Assembly: GCA_045639325.1 (NCBI GenBank) | Contig: JAZUCU010000025.1 | Span: 1-23,525, forward strand | Length of the DNA: 23,525 nucleotides | Direction of reading: 5' to 3' | Origin: RGIG8244 sp045639325 | GTDB taxonomy: Bacteria; Verrucomicrobiota; Lentisphaeria; Victivallales; UBA1829 | Shown: positions 16,790 to 23,525 of the stretch, piece by piece | Numbering within the stretch: position 1 is the stretch's first letter | How the letters are laid out: the number at the start of each line of letters is the position of its first letter | Position numbers and translations under genes: made by a program | The notes under the pieces: generated by a model | The model's database searches: none | What the model was told of the DNA's origin: nothing | The model's input: the letters and a program-made list of their open reading frames with translations, nothing else

Positions 16790-16818
16790 GCTTCTCCAAA
16801 CTTTCATGCTTCTGTAAA

Positions 16819-16846
16819 TTGCAAATGGAAACATTTGTGCTATATT
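16819..16846 (+). promoter_or_regulatory. Promoter of the purine permease gene
   Basis: TTGCAA (16819-16824) and TATATT (16841-16846) are 16 bases apart, giving a leader of only about 28 bases before the start at 16881. That is too short for a purine riboswitch. Confidence 0.65.
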
Positions 16847-16880
16847 ATTGTTTTCGTCAAAAACTACAGGAGATGCGAAC

Positions 16881-18284
16881 ATGAACTTTTTGGAACGGTT
16901 TTTCAAGATTAAGGAAAACAATACCACCATCCGGACAGAAATCTATACCGGGTTAATCACCTTCCTCGCGGTTTCTTACATCCTCGCCGTCAACCCCGCA
17001 ATTCTCAGCAGTACCGGCATGGATCAGGGCGCGGTATTCTATGCCACTGCACTTGCCGCATTCCTCGGTACCGCTTGTATGGCATTGATTGCCAATTATC
17101 CGCTCGTCCTCGCACCTGCCATGGGGTTGAATGCCTTTTTTGCCTATACGGTCGTAAAAACCATGGGCTATTCCTGGCAGTTTGCATTGTTCGCAATCGT
17201 AATCGAAGGGTTCTTCTTTTTCCTCCTGTCTCTCAGCTCCATCCGGGAAAGAATCGTTAACAGCATCCCTCTGCCGCTGAAATACGCCATGGGCGGCGGG
17301 ATTGGACTTTTCATCACCCTCATTGCATTCAAAAATGCGCACATCATCAAAGATCATCCTGCTACCCTGATTACAATCCAGAACTTCTTCGGCCCCGAAT
17401 TCCATACCTCCGGCATCTCCGCTATCCTGGCCCTCGCAGGTATCCTGATCTCCGCCTATCTGATGCACAAGGAAGTCATGGGCGCATTGCTCGTCGGCAT
17501 CCTCGGAACCTGGGCTTTGGGGATCATCTGCCAGCTCACCGGGGTCTATCATGTTGTGCCGGAAGCCGGATTCTATTCTCTCCTGCCGAATTTCGATTCC
17601 GCATCCTTTACTAAACCATTCCACAGTTTCTGCGATCTCTTCGGTTCCGCGTTCAATTCCAACTACTGGACAAATGCAGCTCAGCAGAACGGTCTCAAAC
17701 TGTTGCTCTCCCCCGATTTCATTATCATCAGTTTCTCCTTCTTCTTCACCGACTTCTTTGATACCGTCGGCTCCGTCAGCGGTGCAGTTGTCAATACGCC
17801 ACTTATGAAAAAGGACGGCTCCATCCCCGGAATCAAGAAAATCCTCGTTGCAGACTCCATCGCAACCTTCGCCGGCGGCGTGCTTGGAACAAGTACCACA
17901 ACCACATTTGCTGAATCTGCGATCGGGGTAAAAGCCGGAGCCAGAACCGGTCTTTCCGCCATGGTCGGTGCACTCCTCTTCCTCCTCTCTCTGATTTGCG
18001 CCCCCATCTTCCTGGCTATCCCCGGTTTTGCAACCGCTCCCGCTTTGGTCATCATCGGGTTCCTCATGATCCGCGCTGTGACACAAATCGACTGGAATGA
18101 TATCGCCGGTGCACTCCCCGCTTACATCATGATTACAGGGATTGTATTCACACACAGTATCAGTGACGGCCTCGGATTGGGGATCATGTCCTACACTCTC
18201 CTGAACTGCCGGATCAAAGGCAGAGTCAGCTGGCTCCTCTGGGTGGTCACTCTCCTCTTCGTCGCAAAATATTTGTGTCTGTAA
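16881..18284 (+). CDS. AzgA-type NCS2 purine permease (hypoxanthine/guanine/adenine uptake)
   Basis: This is a 467-residue inner-membrane protein with about 12-14 hydrophobic segments. The opening MNFLERFFKIKENNTTIRTEI and the motif APAMGLNAFFAYTVV (about 81-95) are characteristic of the AzgA/GhxP/PbuG branch, as is FFFTDFFDTVGSVSG around residues 290-304, which contains the substrate- and proton-coupling acidic residues. It should import purine bases with protons. I chose ATG at 16881 rather than the in-frame ATG at 16848, since AGGAG sits 8 bases before it and family members begin here. The upstream ATG would fall within 2 bases of the -10 box. No purine salvage gene is adjacent. Confidence 0.93.
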   Translation: MNFLERFFKIKENNTTIRTEIYTGLITFLAVSYILAVNPAILSSTGMDQGAVFYATALAAFLGTACMALIANYPLVLAPAMGLNAFFAYTVVKTMGYSWQFALFAIVIEGFFFFLLSLSSIRERIVNSIPLPLKYAMGGGIGLFITLIAFKNAHIIKDHPATLITIQNFFGPEFHTSGISAILALAGILISAYLMHKEVMGALLVGILGTWALGIICQLTGVYHVVPEAGFYSLLPNFDSASFTKPFHSFCDLFGSAFNSNYWTNAAQQNGLKLLLSPDFIIISFSFFFTDFFDTVGSVSGAVVNTPLMKKDGSIPGIKKILVADSIATFAGGVLGTSTTTTFAESAIGVKAGARTGLSAMVGALLFLLSLICAPIFLAIPGFATAPALVIIGFLMIRAVTQIDWNDIAGALPAYIMITGIVFTHSISDGLGLGIMSYTLLNCRIKGRVSWLLWVVTLLFVAKYLCL

Positions 18285-18291
18285 CACCAGT

Positions 18292-18325
18292 ATGCAGCAG
18301 ATGGGCTTCCTTTTTTCTGCTGCAT
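18292..18325 (+). terminator. Hairpin after the purine permease gene, possible terminator
   Basis: ATGCAGCAG (18292-18300) pairs with CTGCTGCAT (18317-18325), a perfect 9-base inverted repeat with a 16-base loop that contains the TTTTTT run. It starts 7 bases after the stop. There is no T tract after the stem, so it is at best an atypical terminator or an mRNA-stabilising stem. The rest of 18326-18434 shows nothing I recognise. Confidence 0.4.
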
Positions 18326-18434
18326 CAAGAAACGAGGCGATAAAACCGGCTTCTGTCTTCCGCTCCGGGGTGAAGAATTTGTGATTTTGCCGCAAAAAGA
18401 ATCAGAAATACAATAAAAAAGTAGACTCTGAAAC

Positions 18435-18463
18435 TTGCAAAAAAAGCATTTCTGATGTATATT
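18435..18463 (+). promoter_or_regulatory. Promoter of the Gfo/Idh/MocA oxidoreductase gene
   Basis: TTGCAA (18435-18440) and TATATT (18458-18463) are 17 bases apart, 46 bases before the ATG at 18510. The hexamers are the same as those of the purine permease promoter. Confidence 0.65.
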
Positions 18464-18509
18464 TAATAAGTTTCATAGTAAACAACCACAACATAAAGGA
18501 ATTAAAACT

Positions 18510-19586
18510 ATGGCTCCCAAAAAAATTCGTGTCGGTATCTGGGGTCTCGGGCGTGCAGGTTTGGATATGCATTGCCCGGAACTGAATGTCCATTCCGATA
18601 AATTTGAAGTCGTCGCAGCTTGTGACGTCCTGCAGGAACGTTTGGATGAATTCCAGACAAAATATCCGAAAGCAAAAGTCTATTTGGACAGTGATAAGTT
18701 CCTCGCAGATAAAAAGATCGATCTCGTCTCCGTTGCAACTCCTTCTCTCTTCCATGTGGATTATGACATCCGCGCTCTCCAGGCTGGCAAGTACGTCTTT
18801 GCAGAAAAACCCGTCGCTGTCACTCCTGCCGGTTTGAAAAAGCTCGTAGCTACTGCAAAAAAATACCCCGGCAAACTCTTCTGCCGTCAGAACCGTCGCT
18901 TTGAACCCGCATTCAACCATGTCCGCGAAATCATCAGCAGCGGAATCCTCGGCGAAGTTTACGAAATCAAATTGTGCCGTCACGGTTACAGCTTCCGTAA
19001 CGACTGGCAGACATTGCAGAAAAATGGCGGCGGTCAGCTCAATAACTGGGGCCCCCACCTCATCGACCATGCCATCCAGCTGATGGATGCTCCCATTAAA
19101 GAAGTCTGGAGTGATTTGAAACAGATCGCTGCTCGCGGTGACTGCGAAGACCATCTCAAAGCTGTGTTCCGCGGCAAAAACGGACGCGTCATCGACGTCG
19201 AAATCTCCGGCGGCGTTGCTCTGTCTTCTCCCATTTACGCCGTCTACGGCACACGCGGTTCTCTCATTTGCGAAGATGAACAGGATATCAAACTCAAATA
19301 TCTCCATCCGGATTTTGAATTGCCCACAACGCCTGCCATCGATGACACTCCCACACGGAAAAATCCCTGGACTTCTGCAAAAGCTCCCGTCTGGGTTCGT
19401 AAGACCATCATGGTCGAACCCTCTAACAAGGCTTGCATGAACGATATTTACGCTCATATCTACAATACGATCGTGAAAGGCGTCCCCTTCCCCATCAAGC
19501 CCGAAGAAGCTTTCGAAGTTGTCCGCTGGACTCACGAAATCAAAAAGCAGAATCCGGCATTCTGCAAGGCAAAAATCAAAGAATAA
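18510..19586 (+). CDS. Gfo/Idh/MocA-family NAD(P)-dependent oxidoreductase
   Basis: This 358-residue enzyme has an N-terminal Rossmann domain (IRVGIWGLGRAG, Gly motif at 12-17), the family EKP motif at 99-101 (K100 is the usual catalytic lysine) and a C-terminal alpha/beta domain with GPHLIDHA at 181-188, holding the acid-base pair region. Family members oxidise sugars, inositols or their derivatives, and the substrate cannot be told from sequence. No signal peptide is seen. AAAGGA precedes the ATG by about 9 bases. It is a single-gene unit with its own promoter and a strong terminator. The C-terminal sequence ends KAKIKE and the length is normal. Confidence 0.92.
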   Translation: MAPKKIRVGIWGLGRAGLDMHCPELNVHSDKFEVVAACDVLQERLDEFQTKYPKAKVYLDSDKFLADKKIDLVSVATPSLFHVDYDIRALQAGKYVFAEKPVAVTPAGLKKLVATAKKYPGKLFCRQNRRFEPAFNHVREIISSGILGEVYEIKLCRHGYSFRNDWQTLQKNGGGQLNNWGPHLIDHAIQLMDAPIKEVWSDLKQIAARGDCEDHLKAVFRGKNGRVIDVEISGGVALSSPIYAVYGTRGSLICEDEQDIKLKYLHPDFELPTTPAIDDTPTRKNPWTSAKAPVWVRKTIMVEPSNKACMNDIYAHIYNTIVKGVPFPIKPEEAFEVVRWTHEIKKQNPAFCKAKIKE

Positions 19587-19614
19587 TTCTCTGAAAATTG
19601 CACCACATAGACAC

Positions 19615-19646
19615 AAAAAAACGCAGTCGATCGACTGCGTTTTTTT
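19615..19646. terminator. Perfect palindromic bidirectional terminator
   Basis: A 32-base perfect palindrome: seven A, CGCAGTCGA, then its exact complement TCGACTGCG and seven T. It forms a GC-rich hairpin with a T tract on both strands. It lies between the convergent oxidoreductase and secreted-protein genes and would stop transcription from both sides. Confidence 0.93.
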
Positions 19647-19697
19647 ATGCCCGGAATCTGCGCCGACATCAATAACACGGCACAGGAAAGATTGATC

Positions 19698-21245
19698 TTA
19701 TTTCATCGCTGCACGGATTTTCTGGAATTCTGCCGCAGACCCTGCAAACAGAATTACACCACTGCCTGGAGCCACTTTCACAACACCTTTTCCATCAGTA
19801 ATTGCAATACGTTTACCGGTCTTGAAATCAAACACGGGTGTTTTGGGATCCTGCAAGGTGAATTCCACATCAAACGGTGCGGTATACGGCTTGTAGCTCG
19901 TGATAAAGCCAAGCGCATCAATCTTGATATCATCCTCTTCCTTGAAGAAGTAACGACTGTTTGCTCCCCAGGTTCCCACGTTGGCATTGTGAATCACAAT
20001 TCCGTGACCTTTCATTCCCGTGAACGTAAAGGAATTGTTGAAGAATTTCTTTCTGGTATTGGTCGTCACTACCGATTTTTCCACTTTACGCATCAGCGGA
20101 ATCAGTTTCTTATAAGGCGCAAGTTCTTTCGCCGTTTCACCGAACTCTTTCAATTCACGGTTTTCAACACCGTCACGACCGGCAAGTGTAGTCCACACCG
20201 CATTGCCGGAAGGACGTTTGCTCTGACGGTTCAGAGATCGGAAAAGCGCCTGCTCCGGAGTCATTTTCATATCCGCATTGGTCACAGGTGTATAACTCCA
20301 GAAAAGAACACTCTTGGCTCCTTCCAGAATACCCGTCCAGATCAAAGCACGCAAACAGTTCTGCGGAAGACGGTAATATTTCCACGTCCAGCAGAAATCT
20401 TTTCCATCAATCGTGGATTTCTGCCAGCCGAAACGGTTCGCCGCAACATACTTCTTGATACGCGGCAGCGCACTGGATTTGCCCCAGGCTTTGTCCAGAT
20501 CAAACGTCCCGCTGAGATAACCGTTGGCAGTCACAACCAGAATAAAATCCGCTCCGCGTTTCGCCGCTTCCGGATAATAACGTTTCGCTTCGTTACGGGT
20601 CCAGTTCAAAGCAAAATCCGGACTCGCCATATAGCCGCCGGCAGAATATTCCCACCAGAAACCATAACGGTCCGTACCGTAAATCGCCGGATCAGGCACC
20701 GGCATGTCTTTTGCCGCGCCCAGATTGTTCTGAATGTTGATGATCGGAAATTCCTGCGCATGTTCCATGATCTTGTTGTAATAACGTGCCATACCGTTGA
20801 CGTGTACTTGCGGAATCTCTTCACGAATGGAAAATGCCATGATTTCCGGATTCTTCTTATACTTCATAATGAATTTGCCCGCCTTTTCCGCCTGACGGCT
20901 TTCATAATTATCCGTCCAGGCCTTGCCCGGCAGATAATAAGCAAAATCCAGCTGAAGATACGCCTTGATCCCATGCTTCCGCAACGCAGGCTGCCAAATC
21001 TCCTCATATTGCTTGCCCGTCGCATCCGATACCGTCAGATGAACCGCATTGGCTCCATGTTCCTTCAAACGTTTTATGTGACGATCCACAAAAGCTTTGA
21101 AATCTTCCCCGTTTTCCTGCGCGATCCGGCGGAAAGCATAATCATAAATGTACACCCCCAGCTTCAAATCATTCTCAGACGCAAACATTGCGACCATACC
21201 CATTGCAAATAATGCAATACAACATTTCTTCAAAAGACGATACAT
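19698..21245 (-). CDS. Secreted TIM-barrel-like protein, putative glycoside hydrolase
   Basis: This 515-residue protein starts with a signal peptide (hydrophobic 9-21, cleavage near MFA-SEN). Residues 28-340 have the alternating pattern of a (beta/alpha)8 barrel: KLGVYIYDYAFR, HGANAVHLTVSDA, GIKAYLQLDFAYYL, EIMAFSIREEIP, ANGYLSGTFD and SVLFWSYTPV. E142/E143 sits where clan-A hydrolases carry the acid-base glutamate after strand 4, but this is inference. The C-terminal part (about 400-515) is beta-rich and probably a small sandwich domain. I cannot assign it to a numbered GH family. AAGGAG lies 10 bases before the ATG. It is the last gene of the regulator-pseudopilin-hydrolase unit, and the pseudopilin ends 37 bases upstream. 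Confidence 0.78.
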   Translation of the reverse strand: MYRLLKKCCIALFAMGMVAMFASENDLKLGVYIYDYAFRRIAQENGEDFKAFVDRHIKRLKEHGANAVHLTVSDATGKQYEEIWQPALRKHGIKAYLQLDFAYYLPGKAWTDNYESRQAEKAGKFIMKYKKNPEIMAFSIREEIPQVHVNGMARYYNKIMEHAQEFPIINIQNNLGAAKDMPVPDPAIYGTDRYGFWWEYSAGGYMASPDFALNWTRNEAKRYYPEAAKRGADFILVVTANGYLSGTFDLDKAWGKSSALPRIKKYVAANRFGWQKSTIDGKDFCWTWKYYRLPQNCLRALIWTGILEGAKSVLFWSYTPVTNADMKMTPEQALFRSLNRQSKRPSGNAVWTTLAGRDGVENRELKEFGETAKELAPYKKLIPLMRKVEKSVVTTNTRKKFFNNSFTFTGMKGHGIVIHNANVGTWGANSRYFFKEEDDIKIDALGFITSYKPYTAPFDVEFTLQDPKTPVFDFKTGKRIAITDGKGVVKVAPGSGVILFAGSAAEFQKIRAAMK

Positions 21246-21282
21246 AAATTTAATACTCCTTGTTCTATTTTAATTTTTTTTC

Positions 21283-22059
21283 TTATTTCGGAAATACACC
21301 GCGATAACCGGCAATATAAGCTTTGTAATGACTGAGCGTCATCACATGTCCATCAGCCAACAACCAGTTGCTCATATTGTTATGACGGGATGCAAAGGTT
21401 CTCTCGTTATACGCAGTACTATTTATATTTTCACCGAATTCCATAATCATCGTACCATTCGTATTGGACGTGGGAACGCGTTCCGACCCATAAACAGAAC
21501 GGGACGGCGCATATTTCAGATTACTGGTCTTAAGCATCGGTCTGACAGCAGACTCTGTCGGTTCATGTGATTCACAATATCCCGCATTCTTGCTCCAACC
21601 GTAACTCAAATACCAATCCTGATGAATCACGTTGAATGTATTCCAGTTCGTAATATCTTTCAAGGCTTTCGGCGTTGTATCGGAAGGACAACGCAAAATT
21701 TCATAATTAAAACGCTTCCGCTGCACGTCATAAGTTGCCCCATGATTCCCCACTGCCGCATGATACCAGAGTACCGAAGAAAATACCCCGCTGAGCGTGT
21801 ATTTCGGATACCAGATCAAAGGCACCAGATAATCATTGAATGACAATGTATATTGTGCACAATTTATCCCCATCTGCTTCATATTGCTGGCGCAAGACGC
21901 TTTTCTTGCCTGCTGACGTGCCTTATCCAACGCGGGGAGAAGCATTCCCGCGAGAATTGCAATAATTGCAATCACAACCAGCAGCTCAATTAAAGTAAAG
22001 CTCCAGCATATTCCACGTCTGATGACGGAATCTGCAATTTTGCTCTTTAACATTTTCAT
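21283..22059 (-). CDS. Type IV pilin-like pseudopilin with H-X9-DG motif
   Basis: This 258-residue protein has a 20-residue leader, then FTLIELLVVIAIIAILAG (21-38), the class III prepilin signature cut and N-methylated by the prepilin peptidase, with the conserved Glu at +5 (E25). Residue -1 is Ser20 instead of the usual Gly. LLPALDKARQQARKASCASNMKQ follows, the start typical of the large prepilin-like families of Lentisphaerota and Planctomycetota. The C-terminus carries H226, nine residues, then D236-G237, the H-X9-DG motif of the same families. Four or more cysteines could form disulfides. AGGAG lies 9 bases before the ATG. Its place between a sugar-type regulator and a secreted hydrolase suggests a role in surface display or type II-like secretion of glycan-degrading enzymes, which is inference. 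Confidence 0.92.
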   Translation of the reverse strand: MKMLKSKIADSVIRRGICWSFTLIELLVVIAIIAILAGMLLPALDKARQQARKASCASNMKQMGINCAQYTLSFNDYLVPLIWYPKYTLSGVFSSVLWYHAAVGNHGATYDVQRKRFNYEILRCPSDTTPKALKDITNWNTFNVIHQDWYLSYGWSKNAGYCESHEPTESAVRPMLKTSNLKYAPSRSVYGSERVPTSNTNGTMIMEFGENINSTAYNERTFASRHNNMSNWLLADGHVMTLSHYKAYIAGYRGVFPK

Positions 22060-22086
22060 TTGACTTTTCTCCTGATTATTTATGTC

Positions 22087-23148
22087 TCAAACATTACTGT
22101 CCCAGATTTCCGCCCGGTAAACTTTTTTCAGAACCGGAACGGTAGAATCTTCCGCTTTTTTTACAAGGTACGATACGGCATCCTTCATCATCTGCTCCAA
22201 CGGCATCCGCAAATAAAAAAAACGATAATCATAAAAATCGTGCAGATAACCGATGTCATCAAAACAAAAAACAGTCGGTGCCGATTCCGAATTGATCCCC
22301 ATCATTTGAAACGCCCGCAACAAAGGAAGTCCAAAGCTCCCGTTTTCCAGATAAAAGGCATCTGCCACCCCTTTTTCCCGGAACCATTGCACCAAACGTG
22401 CTGAATATTCCCGGTTGCTCAGCATGGCTGGCAATACACAATAGGTTATCTTTTCCTCGGAAAAACAGTCCTGAACACCTTTCTCACGAATCCCCATGGG
22501 CCGATCCCAATCACCGGTTTTGATATAGCAGATCTTATTAACTCCAAGATTTTTCAGAAACGCCGCCCCACGCCGCGCCTCCTGAAGATAATCACAGGAA
22601 ACATAACCAATTTTTGGATTTTCGTAAAAGCGGTTGACCGCTACCGGAAGAATTCCAAGCTCAGGAAGACGCGCCAGGAAAGGATTCTCCTGCATCACAT
22701 TATTGCGCCCGGACTGGGCACAAATCAACCCGTCACAGAATCCCTTGCGGATGGAACTCAAATTCTCCGTATTGTAAAACGCCTGGCGAACTCCATAATG
22801 TTTGCAAATGTCACTGATTCCGCTGAAAATAATCTGATGATACCAGGGAACCGCAAGCATTCTCAAATCAGATGCAATGGTAAAAAGTCTGGAGGAATGG
22901 CTCTCTTCACGGAATTGGGGGGAATCCGCCGTAATCCGCACAAACCATCCCTTCCCGGCCTGCCTGCCGACAAGATTATCCTGTTCCAGCGATAATAAAC
23001 CCGTCCGTACAGAACTGCGACAGATGGAATACTTCGCAGCAAGCTGATTTTCTGAAGGCAGAACCGCGCCCGGAGCCAACAATCCCGCACGGATCTGCTC
23101 CAGCAACTCTTCACACATTTTTCCGTATGACAATCTGCGCGCCGCCAT
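22087..23148 (-). CDS. GntR/LacI hybrid transcriptional regulator
   Basis: This is a 353-residue regulator. Residues 5-70 form a GntR-type winged helix (LAPGAVLPSENQLAAKYSICRSSVRTGLLSLEQDNLV, then the wing GRQAGKGWFV at 61-70). Residues about 85-353 resemble the periplasmic-binding-protein-like sensor of LacI regulators (GISDICKHYGV, GYVSCDYLQEARRGAAFLKNLGVNKICYI, FCFDDIG). Such AraR-like proteins repress sugar genes until a sugar binds. The start codon follows AAGGA at 5 bases. The pseudopilin begins 27 bases after its stop, so the regulator probably heads its own operon. The palindrome at 23169-23185 is a candidate operator. The effector is unknown. Confidence 0.92.
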   Translation of the reverse strand: MAARRLSYGKMCEELLEQIRAGLLAPGAVLPSENQLAAKYSICRSSVRTGLLSLEQDNLVGRQAGKGWFVRITADSPQFREESHSSRLFTIASDLRMLAVPWYHQIIFSGISDICKHYGVRQAFYNTENLSSIRKGFCDGLICAQSGRNNVMQENPFLARLPELGILPVAVNRFYENPKIGYVSCDYLQEARRGAAFLKNLGVNKICYIKTGDWDRPMGIREKGVQDCFSEEKITYCVLPAMLSNREYSARLVQWFREKGVADAFYLENGSFGLPLLRAFQMMGINSESAPTVFCFDDIGYLHDFYDYRFFYLRMPLEQMMKDAVSYLVKKAEDSTVPVLKKVYRAEIWDSNV

Positions 23149-23168
23149 TTTTTTCCTTACGCCTCAAA

Positions 23169-23185
23169 CATGTATATTTTACATG
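23169..23185 (-). promoter_or_regulatory. Candidate operator of the GntR/LacI regulator
   Basis: CATGTA (23169-23174) and TACATG (23180-23185) form a perfect palindrome with a 5-base spacer. It lies about 18-35 bases downstream of the -10 box, on the initially transcribed region, where a bound repressor would block transcription. Binding is inferred from position and symmetry only. Confidence 0.5.
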
Positions 23186-23203
23186 CTGTATTTATTCTAT
23201 AGA

Positions 23204-23232
23204 ATTATATATCATATTCACGTTTTTGTCAA
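23204..23232 (-). promoter_or_regulatory. Consensus promoter of the regulator-pseudopilin-hydrolase unit
   Basis: On the minus strand TTGACA (23232-23227) and TATAAT (23209-23204) are separated by exactly 17 bases, a perfect sigma-70 site about 55 bases before the regulator's start codon. The region 23233-23316 beyond it shows no clear terminator for the upstream dehydrogenase. Confidence 0.85.
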
Positions 23233-23316
23233 GAGGGGAACTTCGCTTTTTTCCGACTTTTTCACCATAAACCGTGATTTATTGTATATAATTCCGCTGT
23301 TATCCGATATCAACCC

Positions 23317-23525
23317 TTATTTTGAGGTAAGAAGCATGGAAGGTTTTACTTCATGAACAGCCTCTTCCCCATTGGCAAATCTCACATATTCCTCTACCAT
23401 ATAATCGGACATCCGGTACAATTCATCCTTGAGAGAACCGGCAATGTGCGGGGAAAGTCTGACATTCGGCATATTGTAAAGCTTGGAACCATCTTCCGGC
23501 GGCTCAGGATATGTAACATCAAGCA
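23317..23525 (-). CDS. D-isomer-specific 2-hydroxyacid dehydrogenase, C-terminal fragment
   Basis: The last 68 codons and the stop (TAA at 23319-23317) of a minus-strand gene enter from the right edge. The peptide LDVTYPEPPEDGSKLYNMPN followed by VRLSPHIAG matches the C-terminal part of NAD-binding D-2-hydroxyacid dehydrogenases. The His in SPHIAG is the catalytic histidine. The remainder is helical (SDYMVEEYVRFANGEEAV) as in the family. The substrate cannot be told. It ends 168 bases before the regulator start, in the same orientation. Confidence 0.85.
   Translation of the reverse strand, partial: LDVTYPEPPEDGSKLYNMPNVRLSPHIAGSLKDELYRMSDYMVEEYVRFANGEEAVHEVKPSMLLTSK

Noticed and set aside
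16790..16880. Purine riboswitch before the AzgA-type permease
   Set aside because: The predicted leader is about 28 bases and contains none of the conserved junction sequences.
16953..18395. 480-codon minus-strand frame rich in Glu, Asp and Gly
   Set aside because: It is antisense to the purine permease, which has a full set of transport motifs, promoter and ribosome site.
19647..21212. 521-codon plus-strand frame starting beside the palindrome
   Set aside because: It lies opposite the secreted TIM-barrel-like gene, has a biased Phe/Arg/His composition and no start signals.
23264..23292. Plus-strand promoter with TATAAT at 23287-23292
   Set aside because: There is no acceptable -35 box at the right distance, and the plus strand downstream has no gene in the window.

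Overview
The window looks like chromosomal DNA from a Gram-negative member of the PVC superphylum, most likely Lentisphaerota (Victivallis-like). This is an inference from gene content. A pseudopilin with an FTLIELL N-terminus and a C-terminal H-X9-DG motif sits beside a secreted hydrolase and a GntR/LacI hybrid regulator, an arrangement I associate with that group. A GmhB-type heptose phosphatase points to a lipopolysaccharide outer membrane. RNase HIII, a membrane Ser/Thr kinase and several carbohydrate enzymes fit as well. Promoters resemble sigma-70 sites and most genes have an AGGAG-type ribosome site. I see no rRNA, tRNA, CRISPR, insertion sequence or phage gene. No stretch over 300 bases lacks a gene; the largest gap is about 225 bases.

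Layout. 1-2185 (minus) is a Ser/Thr kinase with one membrane segment and a long charged 16-residue repeat, cut by the left edge. It diverges from a HexD-like GH20 hexosaminidase (2342-4198). On the plus strand follow a polyprenyl diphosphate synthase (4319-5392), a mutarotase-like protein with a Cys/Asp, His6 and Lys-rich tail (5439-6554), and a membrane ankyrin-repeat protein (6565-8028). Converging on these is a compact minus-strand operon, in transcription order metG (13743-11773), an exporter-type ABC transporter (11761-10055), gmhB (10037-9477) and a second, classical GH20 (9460-8033), with gaps of 11-17 bases. Upstream of metG lie two hairpins and a secreted coiled-coil protein (13915-15732, minus). 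That gene is divergent from RNase HIII (15866-16789, plus), and the two promoters overlap at their -35 boxes. An AzgA-type purine permease (16881-18284) and a Gfo/Idh/MocA oxidoreductase (18510-19586) follow on the plus strand, closed by a perfect palindromic terminator.

The right end is a minus-strand carbohydrate-response module: a GntR/LacI hybrid regulator (23148-22087), the pseudopilin (22059-21283) and a secreted TIM-barrel-like protein (21245-19698). It has a consensus TTGACA/TATAAT promoter and a palindrome just downstream of it that could be the regulator's own operator. The right edge holds the C-terminus of a D-2-hydroxyacid dehydrogenase.

The themes are amino-sugar and glycan breakdown (two GH20s, a secreted hydrolase-like protein, sugar oxidoreductases), envelope building (polyprenyl synthase, ABC exporter, GmhB), and several proteins with strongly biased charged or metal-binding tails. 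The strongest candidates for something undescribed are the tail of the 5439-6554 protein and the regulator-pseudopilin-hydrolase module.
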